DNA from: Oxalobacter aliiformigenes
GTDB taxonomy: Bacteria > Pseudomonadota > Gammaproteobacteria > Burkholderiales > Burkholderiaceae_D
NCBI RefSeq assembly: GCF_027116575.1
Contig: NZ_CP098252.1
Coordinates: 1,488,001 to 1,552,000 of the forward strand
DNA length: 64,000 bases
Direction of reading: 5' to 3'
The notes beneath the pieces were generated by a model. It saw nothing but the letters and a program-made list of their open reading frames with translations, searched no databases and was not told the origin of the DNA. The position numbers and the translations under genes were made by a program. Of the stretch, positions 27,872 through 37,259 are shown in pieces. How positions within the stretch are numbered: the stretch's first letter is position 1; every line of letters begins with the position of its first letter.

Positions 27872-28426
27872 TTACAAGGGCTGTACCTCATTAACATCGT
27901 CACGTGGAACCTCGAATTGCATAAATGACAAGGATGAGCGGATATGGATCAACTGATCCAGCTTTGCATCGATCGTCTCATGCGTGCTGACCGCCTCATC
28001 CAGCGTATAAAGTTCATTATCCAGTGAAAGGACCGGGCAGGGCACAGGTGCGTCAGCCGGCAAAATTTCACTCAGGACAAACGTCGACTTGTGTCCCCGG
28101 CCTTCCTTGCGGGAAAATTTCGCATACCCGAGCACATCGGCGCCACTGTTGCCGAACGCCAGATAAAACTCGGACATCTGGGCTTCATGGGACAATTTCA
28201 CCCGGGTCAGATAACCCACATTGTTCTTCGGCACACGCATAAAACTCATGCGATACCTGGAAATCGCGTTACTGCAGTCACGAACCAGCAAATCTTCCAG
28301 TCGATGCCTCGTCGCATCAATCTCCTTGCGTTTTTTATAAAGGACATACAACTGAACCATAATCATTCCGCCGAAAATGAAAACAGAAAAGGCCAGAAAA
28401 ACAAGCATCGCTTCCACTTTGATCAC
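27872..28426 (-). CDS. Single-pass membrane protein of unknown function
   Basis: A 184-residue protein with one N-terminal transmembrane helix (about residues 7-30), then a basic, helical juxtamembrane stretch (KKRKEIDATRHRLEDLL) and a soluble cytosolic-looking domain. I recognise no family. Its codon use looks like that of its neighbours, and a CACTCCTC string (AGGAGTGATC on the coding strand) gives a ribosome-binding site next to the ATG. It is followed upstream by a long AT-rich gap. Confidence 0.6.
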   Translation of the reverse strand: MIKVEAMLVFLAFSVFIFGGMIMVQLYVLYKKRKEIDATRHRLEDLLVRDCSNAISRYRMSFMRVPKNNVGYLTRVKLSHEAQMSEFYLAFGNSGADVLGYAKFSRKEGRGHKSTFVLSEILPADAPVPCPVLSLDNELYTLDEAVSTHETIDAKLDQLIHIRSSLSFMQFEVPRDDVNEVQPL

Positions 28427-29005
28427 TCCTCATAAGACAATAGTTGACAACACGGAAAGTTCAGTTTTTCTTAATATATCCTTCGATAAATACTAATATA
28501 AATGACTTGCAATTTTATAAAAATGACGATAAGCAATTTTTTGAAAACAAATTGTTGTAAAAATTAAACGAAACAGCAAGCACTGTCCATCCATCGTAAT
28601 GGTAGCCGGATAAGGAAGACCGATTTAGCCGTATCCAGTTTTATCTGATTGCATCGTCCATGTATCCGCGCAATAAAACTGCACATTTATCCTGAATCCT
28701 GTAAATACAGATAGCAAAATGGCAGGAAAAAACAGGAGCTTGATTGTTCCGAAACTATTACAAGACCATCATAGCCACCTGATTTTGCATCATCCACATA
28801 GGCGGCTCACGCATCATGGTCATCAAGGCAGAATTTGTTGTTATGAAGCTGGTGAAAATACAGTCTTGACGCTGTGTCAGTCAGCCTAAAGATGCTCCAT
28901 AAAATTTCGCATAATTTGTATTATGTAAAATTACTGAAGAAAAATCTTCTTCAATATTGGAAACTTTGATATATTTTTCGAATAATTTCGACATTCGAAT
29001 GAAAT
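28427..29005. other. AT-rich intergenic region
   Basis: Nearly 580 bases with clearly lower GC than the surroundings, rich in TTTT/AAAA tracts and short TA repeats. I see no gene, terminator or recognisable RNA. It separates the membrane protein (leftward) from the HAD phosphatase (rightward) and could be a degraded insertion or a foreign segment. Confidence 0.45.
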
Positions 29006-29650
29006 ATGAAAAAAACTGTCAAGACCAATTCTTCCATCAATACTGTGGTTTTCGATCTGGGGGGTGTACTGATTGACTGGAATCCCAGACATCTTTACAG
29101 GAAAATCTTTGGAGATGATGAGAATGGCATGGAAACTTTCCTAGCTGAAGTTTGCCATTCCGAATGGAACTTGCAACAGGATCGTGGTCGCCCATGGCAA
29201 GATGCGATTGCCGAAGCTATCACACGTTTTCCGGATCAGGAAGCCAACATCAGGGCATATCGTGAACGCTGGGATGAAATGCTGAAAGGACCTATTGAAG
29301 GAACCGTAAACATACTGGAAGAACTGAAATCGACAGGTCTGAGATTATTGGCACTGACGAATTGGTCCGCCGAAACCTTTCCCATTGCAGAAAAACGTTT
29401 TGCGTTTCTCGAATGGTTCGATGGGATTCTGGTATCCGGTCAGGAAAAACTGGCCAAGCCAGATCCCGCTGTTTTTCATTTACTGATCCAGCGTTACTGC
29501 CTGGCTCCTTCCCGCACTGTCTTTGTCGACGATCAACCTTACAATACGGAAGCGGCAGCAAAAGAAGGTTTCAAAGCAATCCGTTTCACTACTCCTGTCA
29601 ACCTGCGTCGTGAATTGCAGACACTCGGAATTCGCTTAAACCAGAAATAA
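29006..29650 (+). CDS. HAD-IA phosphatase (YihX-like)
   Basis: A 214-residue HAD hydrolase. Motif I is 'VFDLGGVLIDWN', motif II 'ALTNWSAETF', motif III the Lys of 'EKLAKPDP', motif IV 'FVDDQPYNTEAA'. The cap with 'HSEWNLQQDRGRPWQDAI' resembles the YihX group, which dephosphorylates alpha-D-glucose-1-phosphate in E. coli; that specificity is an inference here. The gene stands alone between two long non-coding stretches. Confidence 0.87.
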   Translation: MKKTVKTNSSINTVVFDLGGVLIDWNPRHLYRKIFGDDENGMETFLAEVCHSEWNLQQDRGRPWQDAIAEAITRFPDQEANIRAYRERWDEMLKGPIEGTVNILEELKSTGLRLLALTNWSAETFPIAEKRFAFLEWFDGILVSGQEKLAKPDPAVFHLLIQRYCLAPSRTVFVDDQPYNTEAAAKEGFKAIRFTTPVNLRRELQTLGIRLNQK

Positions 29651-30088
29651 CTCCAGTCATTTCTTTTGCATTCTTTGCCATGACCGATATACCCTGCTCT
29701 CGCTTTCTGGTTATTTCCGCATGAAAATAAAAATGAAACCCTACCGGCTTTCACCAGCAGTACTTCTCTCCGGACCGCCGAAGCATCCACAACGAAAATC
29801 CGATATATGAGGATAACTGAACCTGTACACCGCACAGATTCTGGCGATGTAATCGGTACCTGTACGGGTATTTGCCATAACCCCGATCTTTCCTCCCCTT
29901 CCCTCGTTTACGAGAAACCGCTGGAATAACTGGCAGTCGATTTCTTTCCGTCAATAGCGGGACGGATATAACGCAAGAAATGTTTTTTATTCGAGAGAAT
30001 CGGGCAAGAAACGGGCAATTCTGTATATTCGATTCATATGTCTGTCATGCAAGAATACTCACCGGATAATAAAACAGGAGGGAAAAGT
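29651..30088. other. Intergenic region with a possible transposase remnant
   Basis: No intact gene. On the minus strand at about 29751-29954 an open stretch ('RLPVIPAVSRKRGKGRKDR', then 'YRYRLHRQNLCG' and 'YIGFSLWMLRRS') vaguely recalls the C-terminal part of IS5-type transposases, with no start, end or terminal repeats. The right end holds the regulatory box of the following AKR gene. Confidence 0.3.
29993..30010 (+). promoter_or_regulatory. Candidate AraC-regulon box upstream of AKR operon 1
   Basis: GAGAGAATCGGGCAAGAA, identical over all 18 bases to the box at 32473-32490. An AATACT hexamer (30054-30059) starts 43 bases downstream and the AKR start codon follows 78 bases after the box. 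Confidence 0.8.
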
Positions 30089-31069
30089 ATGCGATATACC
30101 CATCTGGGACGTACCGGTCTTGTCGTCAGTCGGCTTGCACTGGGTACGATGAATTTCGGTCATGTTACCGATGAAGCGGCCAGCCATGCCATAATGGACA
30201 GAGCCGTCGAAGCGGGAATCAATCTATTCGATACGGCCGATGTCTATGGCGGTCCCCAGACACCGGATATCCCGAAAGGATACGGAATCTCGGAAGAAAT
30301 CATCGGTCGCTGGCTTGAAAAAAGCGGGAACAGGAACAAAATCGTTCTTGCCACAAAAGTCTATCAACCGATGGATTATGGCCCGAACGATAGACGTCTT
30401 TCCGCCTACCATATCCGCAAAGCGTGTGAAGACAGCCTGCGCCGTCTGAAAACAGATCATATCGACCTGTATCAGGCTCATCATATCGACCGGCACACCC
30501 CATGGGAAGAATTTTGGCAAGCCATGGAACAGCTCGTCCGGCAAGGAAAGATTCTGTATGCCGGTAGTTGCAATTTCGCCGGATGGCATATCGCGTCGGC
30601 ACAGGAATCGGCGAAACAGCGCCACTTCCTCGGACTGGTTTCCGAACAGAGCATCTATAACCTGAACAACCGTTCGATCGAACTGGAAGTCATCCCGGCT
30701 TGCCGTCACTACGGACTCGGGCTTCTGCCCTATAGCCCTCTGGATGGTGGTCTGCTGGGTGGTGCGCTCGCCAGTGTGCAAGGCGGGCGGCGCGACTCTC
30801 TTGCCGAACGGCTCAGAAATCATGCCGGACAACTCGAAGCCTACGAAAAACTGTGCCGTGATCTGGGTGAGCGGCCCGGAGATGTGGCACTGGCCTGGCT
30901 GCTTCACAATCCGGACGTGACGGCTCCGGTTATCGGCCCCCGGACGACAGAACAACTCTCCGCTAGCCTGAAAGCGCTCGATCTCGGACTTTCACAGGAA
31001 ACACTTGCCAGTCTCGACCGGATCTGGCCGGGTCCCGGAGAAGAAGCGCCTGAGGCATATGCATGGTAA
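30089..31069 (+). CDS. Aldo/keto reductase
   Basis: A 326-residue NADPH-dependent TIM-barrel reductase of the YajO/AKR12-like branch. It begins 'MRYTHLGRTGLVVSRLALGTM'; the catalytic tetrad is visible as the Asp and Tyr of 'FDTADVYGG', the Lys of 'ATKVY' and the His of 'YQAHHID'. The start at 30089 is chosen because AGGAGGG lies six bases before it; an ATG 51 bases upstream is unlikely. Likely substrates are aldehydes or ketones. It is preceded by a regulatory box shared with four other sites and followed by a flavoprotein reductase gene. Confidence 0.9.
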   Translation: MRYTHLGRTGLVVSRLALGTMNFGHVTDEAASHAIMDRAVEAGINLFDTADVYGGPQTPDIPKGYGISEEIIGRWLEKSGNRNKIVLATKVYQPMDYGPNDRRLSAYHIRKACEDSLRRLKTDHIDLYQAHHIDRHTPWEEFWQAMEQLVRQGKILYAGSCNFAGWHIASAQESAKQRHFLGLVSEQSIYNLNNRSIELEVIPACRHYGLGLLPYSPLDGGLLGGALASVQGGRRDSLAERLRNHAGQLEAYEKLCRDLGERPGDVALAWLLHNPDVTAPVIGPRTTEQLSASLKALDLGLSQETLASLDRIWPGPGEEAPEAYAW

Positions 31070-31197
31070 CCCATGCAAGTAGCGGAACATCCCGAACCGA
31101 ACCATCATGCCACGTCTGTCAGTTTATCAACGGCAGGTTTTGCCGTCACTGCCGGACAACGGCTTCATTACATCAGACAAAACAAGAGAAAACCGTC

Positions 31198-31728
31198 ATG
31201 AAAACACTGGTAATCGCATCCCACCCCTACCCTGGCCAGTCACGGGTCATCAAGGCACTTCAACAGACCGCCGTGAACGCGAAAAACGTGACTGTCAGGA
31301 ATCTCGAAACCTTGTATGGCAGTCATATGGACGGATTCGATATCCGTGAAGAACAGAACGCCTGTGAAAATGCGGACCGGATCGTTTATCTTTTTCCGCT
31401 TCACTGGTTCAACCTGACACCGATGCTGAAAGCCTATCTGAACGAAGTCTGGGCTTATGGCTGGGCATTCGGCCCCGGAGGAAACGCGCTCCGAAACAAG
31501 GAAATGCTGGTCGTGACATCTGCCGGAGCCGGTGAACATGCCTATTCGGCAGAAGGATCCGTTCGCAGTACGATAAATGACGTTCTCACCCCGATGAAAG
31601 CAAGCGCCCTTTACGTCGGAATGAAATATCTCGAACCTCTGGTTCTCTACAATGCAGCCGGCACAGACGACAAGGCGCTGAATGAATTCTGTGAAAAATT
31701 CGCCTGCTGTCTGGAAAACCGCCGGTAA
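31198..31728 (+). CDS. NAD(P)H-dependent oxidoreductase, flavodoxin fold (quinone-reductase-like)
   Basis: A 176-residue flavoprotein of the KefF/MdaB/quinone reductase family. Motifs are 'LVIASHPYPGQSRVIKAL' (flavin phosphate loop), 'ADRIVYLFPLHWFNLTPMLKAYL' and 'TSAGAGEHAYSAEG'. It would reduce quinones or other electrophiles with two electrons from NAD(P)H. The frame is open further upstream, but the ATG at 31198 begins the family's first strand. It lies 128 bases after the aldo/keto reductase and is probably under the same promoter. Confidence 0.87.
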   Translation: MKTLVIASHPYPGQSRVIKALQQTAVNAKNVTVRNLETLYGSHMDGFDIREEQNACENADRIVYLFPLHWFNLTPMLKAYLNEVWAYGWAFGPGGNALRNKEMLVVTSAGAGEHAYSAEGSVRSTINDVLTPMKASALYVGMKYLEPLVLYNAAGTDDKALNEFCEKFACCLENRR

Positions 31729-31829
31729 AAACAAAAAATTCCCTTCTGCCCGCCCCCGAACATAAACGGATACGGTTTGCGACAGTAAAAAACCGGACAC
31801 CCGTCAAACTCCGCCGAAAGGTACAGAAA

Positions 31830-32474
31830 ATGGATATAAACGATTTCTTCAATCACGTCGAAAAGAGACTTCCCATCGTTCCAGCTTCCGAAATATATGA
31901 TTTCATGGTAAAAATCTGTCACGAAACCATGCGCATCACATCGGAAATCAACCGTTCATACCATACCCCGGAAGAACTCTGCCAGCTGATGTCGCAACTG
32001 ACCGGGGAAAAAGTCGATCCATCCTTTTCCATGTTTCCTCCGTTTTATACCGATTTCGGGAGAAATATCCACCTCGGCAAAAACGTTTTCATCAATTCCG
32101 GCTGCTGTTTTCAGGATCAGGGTGGAATCACCATCGGTGACGGCGCCCTGATCGGCCATCATGTGGTACTGGCGACCTTGAATCACGATCTTTCACCTGA
32201 CAGACGTGCCCATGTCATCCCTGCACCGATCGTTATCGGCAAAAAAGTCTGGATCGGCGCCCATGCGACGGTTCTTCAGGGAGTGACGGTCGGCGACAAT
32301 GCCGTCATTGCCGCCGGTGCGGTAGTGACAAGGGATGTTCCTTCAAATACCGTCGTTGCCGGTGTTCCGGCCCGGATCGTGAAAACCATCGAACCTGATG
32401 CACAGGAACGCATGGTTCCGGTTCCGGAAAAGATTCTGTCTGACGATTCAGACTATCCGTCCACCTGTAAATGA
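31830..32474 (+). CDS. Maltose/galactoside O-acetyltransferase-like hexapeptide protein
   Basis: A 214-residue left-handed beta-helix acetyltransferase. The C-terminal half carries hexapeptide repeats ('IHLGKNVFINSGCCFQDQGGITIGDGALIG', then 'VIGKKVWIGAHATVLQGVTVGDNAVIAAGAVV') and the His of 'LATLNHD' typical of the family. The acceptor is a sugar or related compound, unspecified. Its stop codon overlaps the first bases of the regulatory box of the next gene, so the gene belongs to the preceding operon while the next one has its own promoter. Confidence 0.85.
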   Translation: MDINDFFNHVEKRLPIVPASEIYDFMVKICHETMRITSEINRSYHTPEELCQLMSQLTGEKVDPSFSMFPPFYTDFGRNIHLGKNVFINSGCCFQDQGGITIGDGALIGHHVVLATLNHDLSPDRRAHVIPAPIVIGKKVWIGAHATVLQGVTVGDNAVIAAGAVVTRDVPSNTVVAGVPARIVKTIEPDAQERMVPVPEKILSDDSDYPSTCK

Positions 32475-32490
32475 GAGAATCGGGCAAGAA
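32473..32490 (+). promoter_or_regulatory. Candidate AraC-regulon box upstream of AKR operon 2
   Basis: GAGAGAATCGGGCAAGAA, the same 18 bases as at 29993. A canonical TATACT hexamer (32531-32536) starts 40 bases downstream and the AKR start codon 77 bases after the box. It begins inside the stop codon of the acetyltransferase gene. Confidence 0.8.
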
Positions 32491-32546
32491 TGCAAAAGAA
32501 ATGTATCTTCAGAACATTTCTCCACATTTTTATACTGGACACGTGA

Positions 32547-33566
<1,020 letters not shown>

Positions 33567-33605
33567 GCCGGCAAAAGACATCCGTATTGCCAAAAGGAAA
33601 TTCGT

Positions 33606-34706
33606 ATGTACAAAATCAGTCCACTCAAATCCATCGTGGCCATTTTAGGCATTGCGACACTGGCTTCAGGTACAAGTGTTTCATCGCAAAACCTGCCTGA
33701 AACACACGGTAAATTGCAGACCAACAGGGAGATATCCATGCAGACAAGCAATCTGACAAGCGAATGGGACAAAACATTCCAGAAAAGTGACCGGGTCAAC
33801 CACAGCAAGGTGACATTCACGAACCGTTACGGCATCACACTTGCCGCCGATCTCTATGTCCCGAAGAATGCAAACGGCAAGTTGCCGGCGATCGCCATCA
33901 GCGGCCCTTTCGGGGCTGTCAAGGAACAGGTGTCCGGCCTGTATGCACAAACCATGGCGGAACGCGGTTTTCTGACGATTGCCTTCGATCCATCCTATAC
34001 GGGTGAAAGCGGCGGCGAACCGCGTTTCGTCGCATCTCCCGATATCAATACGGAAGATTTCAGTGCCGCTGTGGATTTCCTTTCCCTGCGCGATGATGTC
34101 GATCCTGAACGGATCGGAATTATCGGCATTTGCGGCTGGGGCGGATTTGCCCTCAACGCCGCGGCCAACGATCCCCGCATCAGGGCAACTGTAGCTTCCA
34201 CCATGTATGACATGAGCCGGGTAACCGCCAGGGGTTATTTCGATTCGATCGATGCAGAAAAGCGCTACGAGCTCCGCAAACAGCTCAACGAACAGAGAAC
34301 GGCCGATGCCCGAAACGGTACTTATGCTCTCGCGGGCGGAGTACCGGATACCTTACCTGACGATGCGCCTCAGTTCGTGAAGGATTATTATGCCTACTAC
34401 AAGACCCCTCGCGGCTATCACAAGCGTTCACTCAATTCCAACAACGGATGGAACAGGACATCTTCGCTTTCTTTCATGAACATGCCTATTCTGACTTACA
34501 TCGACGAAATCCGCAGCCCCGTACTTCTCATTCATGGAGAAAAGGCCCATTCCCGCTATTTCAGCGAAGACACGTTCAAAAAGCTGAAAGGCAACAACAA
34601 GGAACTGATGATCATTCCCGGAGCAAACCATACGGACCTGTACGACCGTACCGATATCATTCCGTTCGACAAACTGGAAACATTTTTCAGGACATCGCTC
34701 AAATAA
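33606..34706 (+). CDS. Exported alpha/beta hydrolase (dienelactone-hydrolase-like)
   Basis: A 366-residue alpha/beta hydrolase with a likely Sec signal peptide (basic start, hydrophobic 'SIVAILGIATLASG'). The nucleophile elbow is 'GIIGICGWGG' with Cys176 rather than Ser, as in dienelactone hydrolases and related cysteine-type hydrolases. The acid/His end is 'IPGANHTDLYD'. The substrate is unknown. The gene lies 39 bases after the aldo/keto reductase and ends before a strong terminator, so the two form an operon. Export to the periplasm sets it apart from most relatives. Confidence 0.83.
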   Translation: MYKISPLKSIVAILGIATLASGTSVSSQNLPETHGKLQTNREISMQTSNLTSEWDKTFQKSDRVNHSKVTFTNRYGITLAADLYVPKNANGKLPAIAISGPFGAVKEQVSGLYAQTMAERGFLTIAFDPSYTGESGGEPRFVASPDINTEDFSAAVDFLSLRDDVDPERIGIIGICGWGGFALNAAANDPRIRATVASTMYDMSRVTARGYFDSIDAEKRYELRKQLNEQRTADARNGTYALAGGVPDTLPDDAPQFVKDYYAYYKTPRGYHKRSLNSNNGWNRTSSLSFMNMPILTYIDEIRSPVLLIHGEKAHSRYFSEDTFKKLKGNNKELMIIPGANHTDLYDRTDIIPFDKLETFFRTSLK

Positions 34707-34837
34707 GAGAAAATTTTCATGCAAAAGTCCGGATTTTTCCGGACAAAACATGATAAAAAGGTTTATATTCAACAATTAACTTATTGAATAAATTGAATTT
34801 ATAATAATTTCCACCTTCGTTTGCATGTCCCGAACGA

Positions 34838-34876
34838 ATGAAAAAACGCAGCCTGCAAGAGGCTGCGTTTTTTCAT
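34838..34876. terminator. Strong bidirectional terminator
   Basis: ATGAAAAAACGCAGCC and GGCTGCGTTTTTTCAT are perfect 16-base reverse complements around a seven-base loop, with a U-run on each strand. It lies about 130 bases after the hydrolase stop. Confidence 0.93.
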
Positions 34877-35194
34877 GAATATGAACGGATTACCTCCCGG
34901 ATTTCCTTCCCGACGTTTGTCTCTCTTTCCCTGTGTCCGCTCCACTCCATGCGTTTCCTGATGGCTTTCCGGCTATCCGGTATTCTCTCCCCCATATCAA
35001 GACCGGTGAAAACCGGAAACGGATATTCACTAGAAATTACATGAGAAACATCACCTATTACAATAATAAAAAAAGAAATATCTAACTGGCATCATGAAAA
35101 TTCCATCTATTCCGGACGGGAACCCGGCTTTTGTTTATCTGTCGAATTGAACAGGGCCTTGTCTCTTTTCGAAACTGCCAGGAGATTCACCGTC
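34877..35194. other. Intergenic region before the DUF1622 gene
   Basis: About 320 bases between the terminator and the DUF1622 start. It has an AT-rich centre near 35040-35090, probably promoter DNA. No gene or known RNA is visible. Confidence 0.4.
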
Positions 35195-35566
35195 ATGGAT
35201 ATCACTTTTCTGAAGGAATGGCTTGTTGGTGCAGTCGGCATTCTGCAATTCGTACTGGAAACCGCTTCGGCAATTTGTGTTTTCACCGGTTTCATCCTGA
35301 CTGTCTGTATCGCCATGAAATCCCGTCAGGAACCTGCCGCCAATCCGGCGATCAAACTCACATTCGGTCGCTGGCTTTTGCTGGCGCTCGAACTCCAGCT
35401 TGCCGCCGATATCCTGAATACGACGGTCGATCCCGATATCGAAGGTCTGGTCAAACTTTTCGGCATCGCCCTCATCCGGACATTTTTGAACTATTTCCTG
35501 ACCCGTGAAATCGACATACAGGAAAAACACCTTTCCGTTCAGAAAACAGAACAAAATCTCTCGTAA
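35195..35566 (+). CDS. DUF1622 membrane protein
   Basis: A 123-residue membrane protein with three hydrophobic segments; 'GRWLLLALELQLAADILNT' in the middle and 'LFGIALIRTFLNYFLTREI' near the end are characteristic of DUF1622. Function is unknown. I prefer the ATG at 35195, with AGGAG nine bases upstream, over an in-frame ATG 48 bases earlier, since family members begin close to the first helix. It converges on the yfaE-nrdB-nrdA operon. Confidence 0.82.
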   Translation: MDITFLKEWLVGAVGILQFVLETASAICVFTGFILTVCIAMKSRQEPAANPAIKLTFGRWLLLALELQLAADILNTTVDPDIEGLVKLFGIALIRTFLNYFLTREIDIQEKHLSVQKTEQNLS

Positions 35567-35698
35567 CCGGAACTGCCTTGTTCTTTCCTGCCCCGATAGC
35601 CCGCCATTACCGTTTGCGACATATCGAAGCGCACCGGAAAACATGGAAACATGCATGCCCTCATCACCAACAGCAACCAATCGGCAGCAACGAACCGG

Positions 35699-36040
35699 TC
35701 AGATATCCAGCTCGATATCACTGGCAGGAATACAACAGCAGGGCAACACATCTCCTTCTCCAACAAAAGCCAGCAGCTTCGTCAAATACTTTACGCCCCC
35801 TTCTGCCAGCCGGCACCGACAAGCGCCACAATAACCGGAACGGCACTGGTATTCGATCGCCACATGCCGCTTTTCCAGAAACCGGAGCAATGTACCCTCT
35901 CCTTCACCGGAATACCGGAACTCCCGGCCGCTGGCGGCGAGACCAACCCGATACCCCTCATCCATCCCGGCCAGTTCCTCCCGTTTTTGCCCCTCACCGG
36001 TACTGTCGGCAAAAACGGATATTTTCAGGGAAGATTCCAT
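35699..36040 (-). CDS. yfaE: 2Fe-2S ferredoxin, RNR-maintenance type (YfaE)
   Basis: A 113-residue protein with a plant-type [2Fe-2S] domain: C66, C71 and C74 in 'CRSGYCGAC', and the fourth ligand among C101-C103 ('PCCC'). It matches YfaE, which delivers electrons to assemble and repair the diferric-tyrosyl cofactor of NrdB. It has about 30 extra N-terminal residues compared with the E. coli protein. Its ATG overlaps the nrdB stop (ATGA), so the two are translationally coupled. Confidence 0.9.
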   Translation of the reverse strand: MESSLKISVFADSTGEGQKREELAGMDEGYRVGLAASGREFRYSGEGEGTLLRFLEKRHVAIEYQCRSGYCGACRCRLAEGGVKYLTKLLAFVGEGDVLPCCCIPASDIELDI

Positions 36041-37170
36041 CAGAGTCTGAACTGGCTCAAATCATCGGTATTGACCTCCGAATCGATCTGTCCCACCAGA
36101 TAGGAACTGACTTCCACCTCCTGCGGTGCCACCTGGACATTGTCAGATACCAGCCAGGCATTGATCCATGGAATCGGATTGGAACGACGGGCAAAAGGCG
36201 GATCCAGATCGACGGCCTGCATGCGGATATTGGTGATATATTCCACATACTGGCAGAGGATATCCCGATTAAGTCCGATCATGGAACCGTCCTTGAACAG
36301 GTACTCCGCCCATTCCTTTTCCTGCAGTGCCGCCTGAACGAACAGGTCATGAGACTGCTGGCGGCATTCCTTCGCCACTTCGGCCATTTCGGGATCGTCG
36401 GTTCCGGAACGCATCAGGTTCAGCATATGCTGCGTCCCTGTCAGATGCAGGGCCTCATCACGGGCGATCAGCCGGATAATCTTGGCATTGCCTTCCATCA
36501 GTTCCCGTTCCGCAAACGCGAAAGAACAGGCAAAACTGACATAGAAGCGGATGGCTTCCAGTACATTGACACTCATCAGGCACAGATAGAGCGTCTTCTT
36601 CAGCTCATGCAGACTGACCTTTACCGTTTCGCCATTCACCTGATGGGTTCCCTCGCCCAGCAAGTGGTAATATCCGGTCAGCCTGATCAGATCATCGTAA
36701 TACACCGAAATGTCCCTGGCACGCCTGATGATATTTTTATTGCCGACAATATCATCAAACACCAGCGACGGATCGTTGACGATATTGCGGATAATGTGCG
36801 TATAGGAACGCGAGTGGATCGTCTCGGAAAAAGACCAGGTTTCCACCCACGTTTCCAGTTCCGGAATCGAGACCAGCGGCAAAAGCGCTACATTGGGACT
36901 GCGGCCCTGTATCGAATCCAGCAGCGTCTGGTACTTCAGATTGCTGATGAAAATATGCTTTTCATGTTCCGGCAACGACTGGTAATCGATGCGGTCGCGC
37001 GAGACATCGACTTCTTCCGGCCGCCAGAAAAAGGACAACTGCTTTTCGATCAGTTTTTCGAAAATCCCGTGTTTCTGCTGATCGTAACGGGCCACGTTGA
37101 CGGGCTGTCCGAAAAACATTGGTTCAAGCAAGGGATTGTTTCTGTTCTGTGAAAAAGTGGTATAAGCCAT
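36040..37170 (-). CDS. nrdB: Ribonucleotide reductase class Ia, beta subunit
   Basis: A 376-residue R2 subunit, the same length as the E. coli protein and strikingly similar in sequence to the enterobacterial form. The metal ligands and radical site line up: D85 ('LLDSIQG'), E116 and H119 ('[10 protein letters not shown]') and the radical Tyr Y123. The C-terminal 'DTDDLSxFxL'-type tail, here '[10 protein letters not shown]', that docks on NrdA is present. The start at 37170 begins '[12 protein letters not shown]' as in E. coli; an upstream ATG at 37251 would add 27 residues. It is followed by yfaE and preceded by a frameshifted nrdA. Confidence 0.95.
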   Translation of the reverse strand: MAYTTFSQNRNNPLLEPMFFGQPVNVARYDQQKHGIFEKLIEKQLSFFWRPEEVDVSRDRIDYQSLPEHEKHIFISNLKYQTLLDSIQGRSPNVALLPLVSIPELETWVETWSFSETIHSRSYTHIIRNIVNDPSLVFDDIVGNKNIIRRARDISVYYDDLIRLTGYYHLLGEGTHQVNGETVKVSLHELKKTLYLCLMSVNVLEAIRFYVSFACSFAFAERELMEGNAKIIRLIARDEALHLTGTQHMLNLMRSGTDDPEMAEVAKECRQQSHDLFVQAALQEKEWAEYLFKDGSMIGLNRDILCQYVEYITNIRMQAVDLDPPFARRSNPIPWINAWLVSDNVQVAPQEVEVSSYLVGQIDSEVNTDDLSQFRL

Positions 37171-37259
37171 AAAAAATAACCTTTCATCATCGCCACCTGT
37201 TCCGTACTTCCGGCATGACGGCAAACTTTCCTGTCCGGAAAAAAACGGCAAGACAACTG

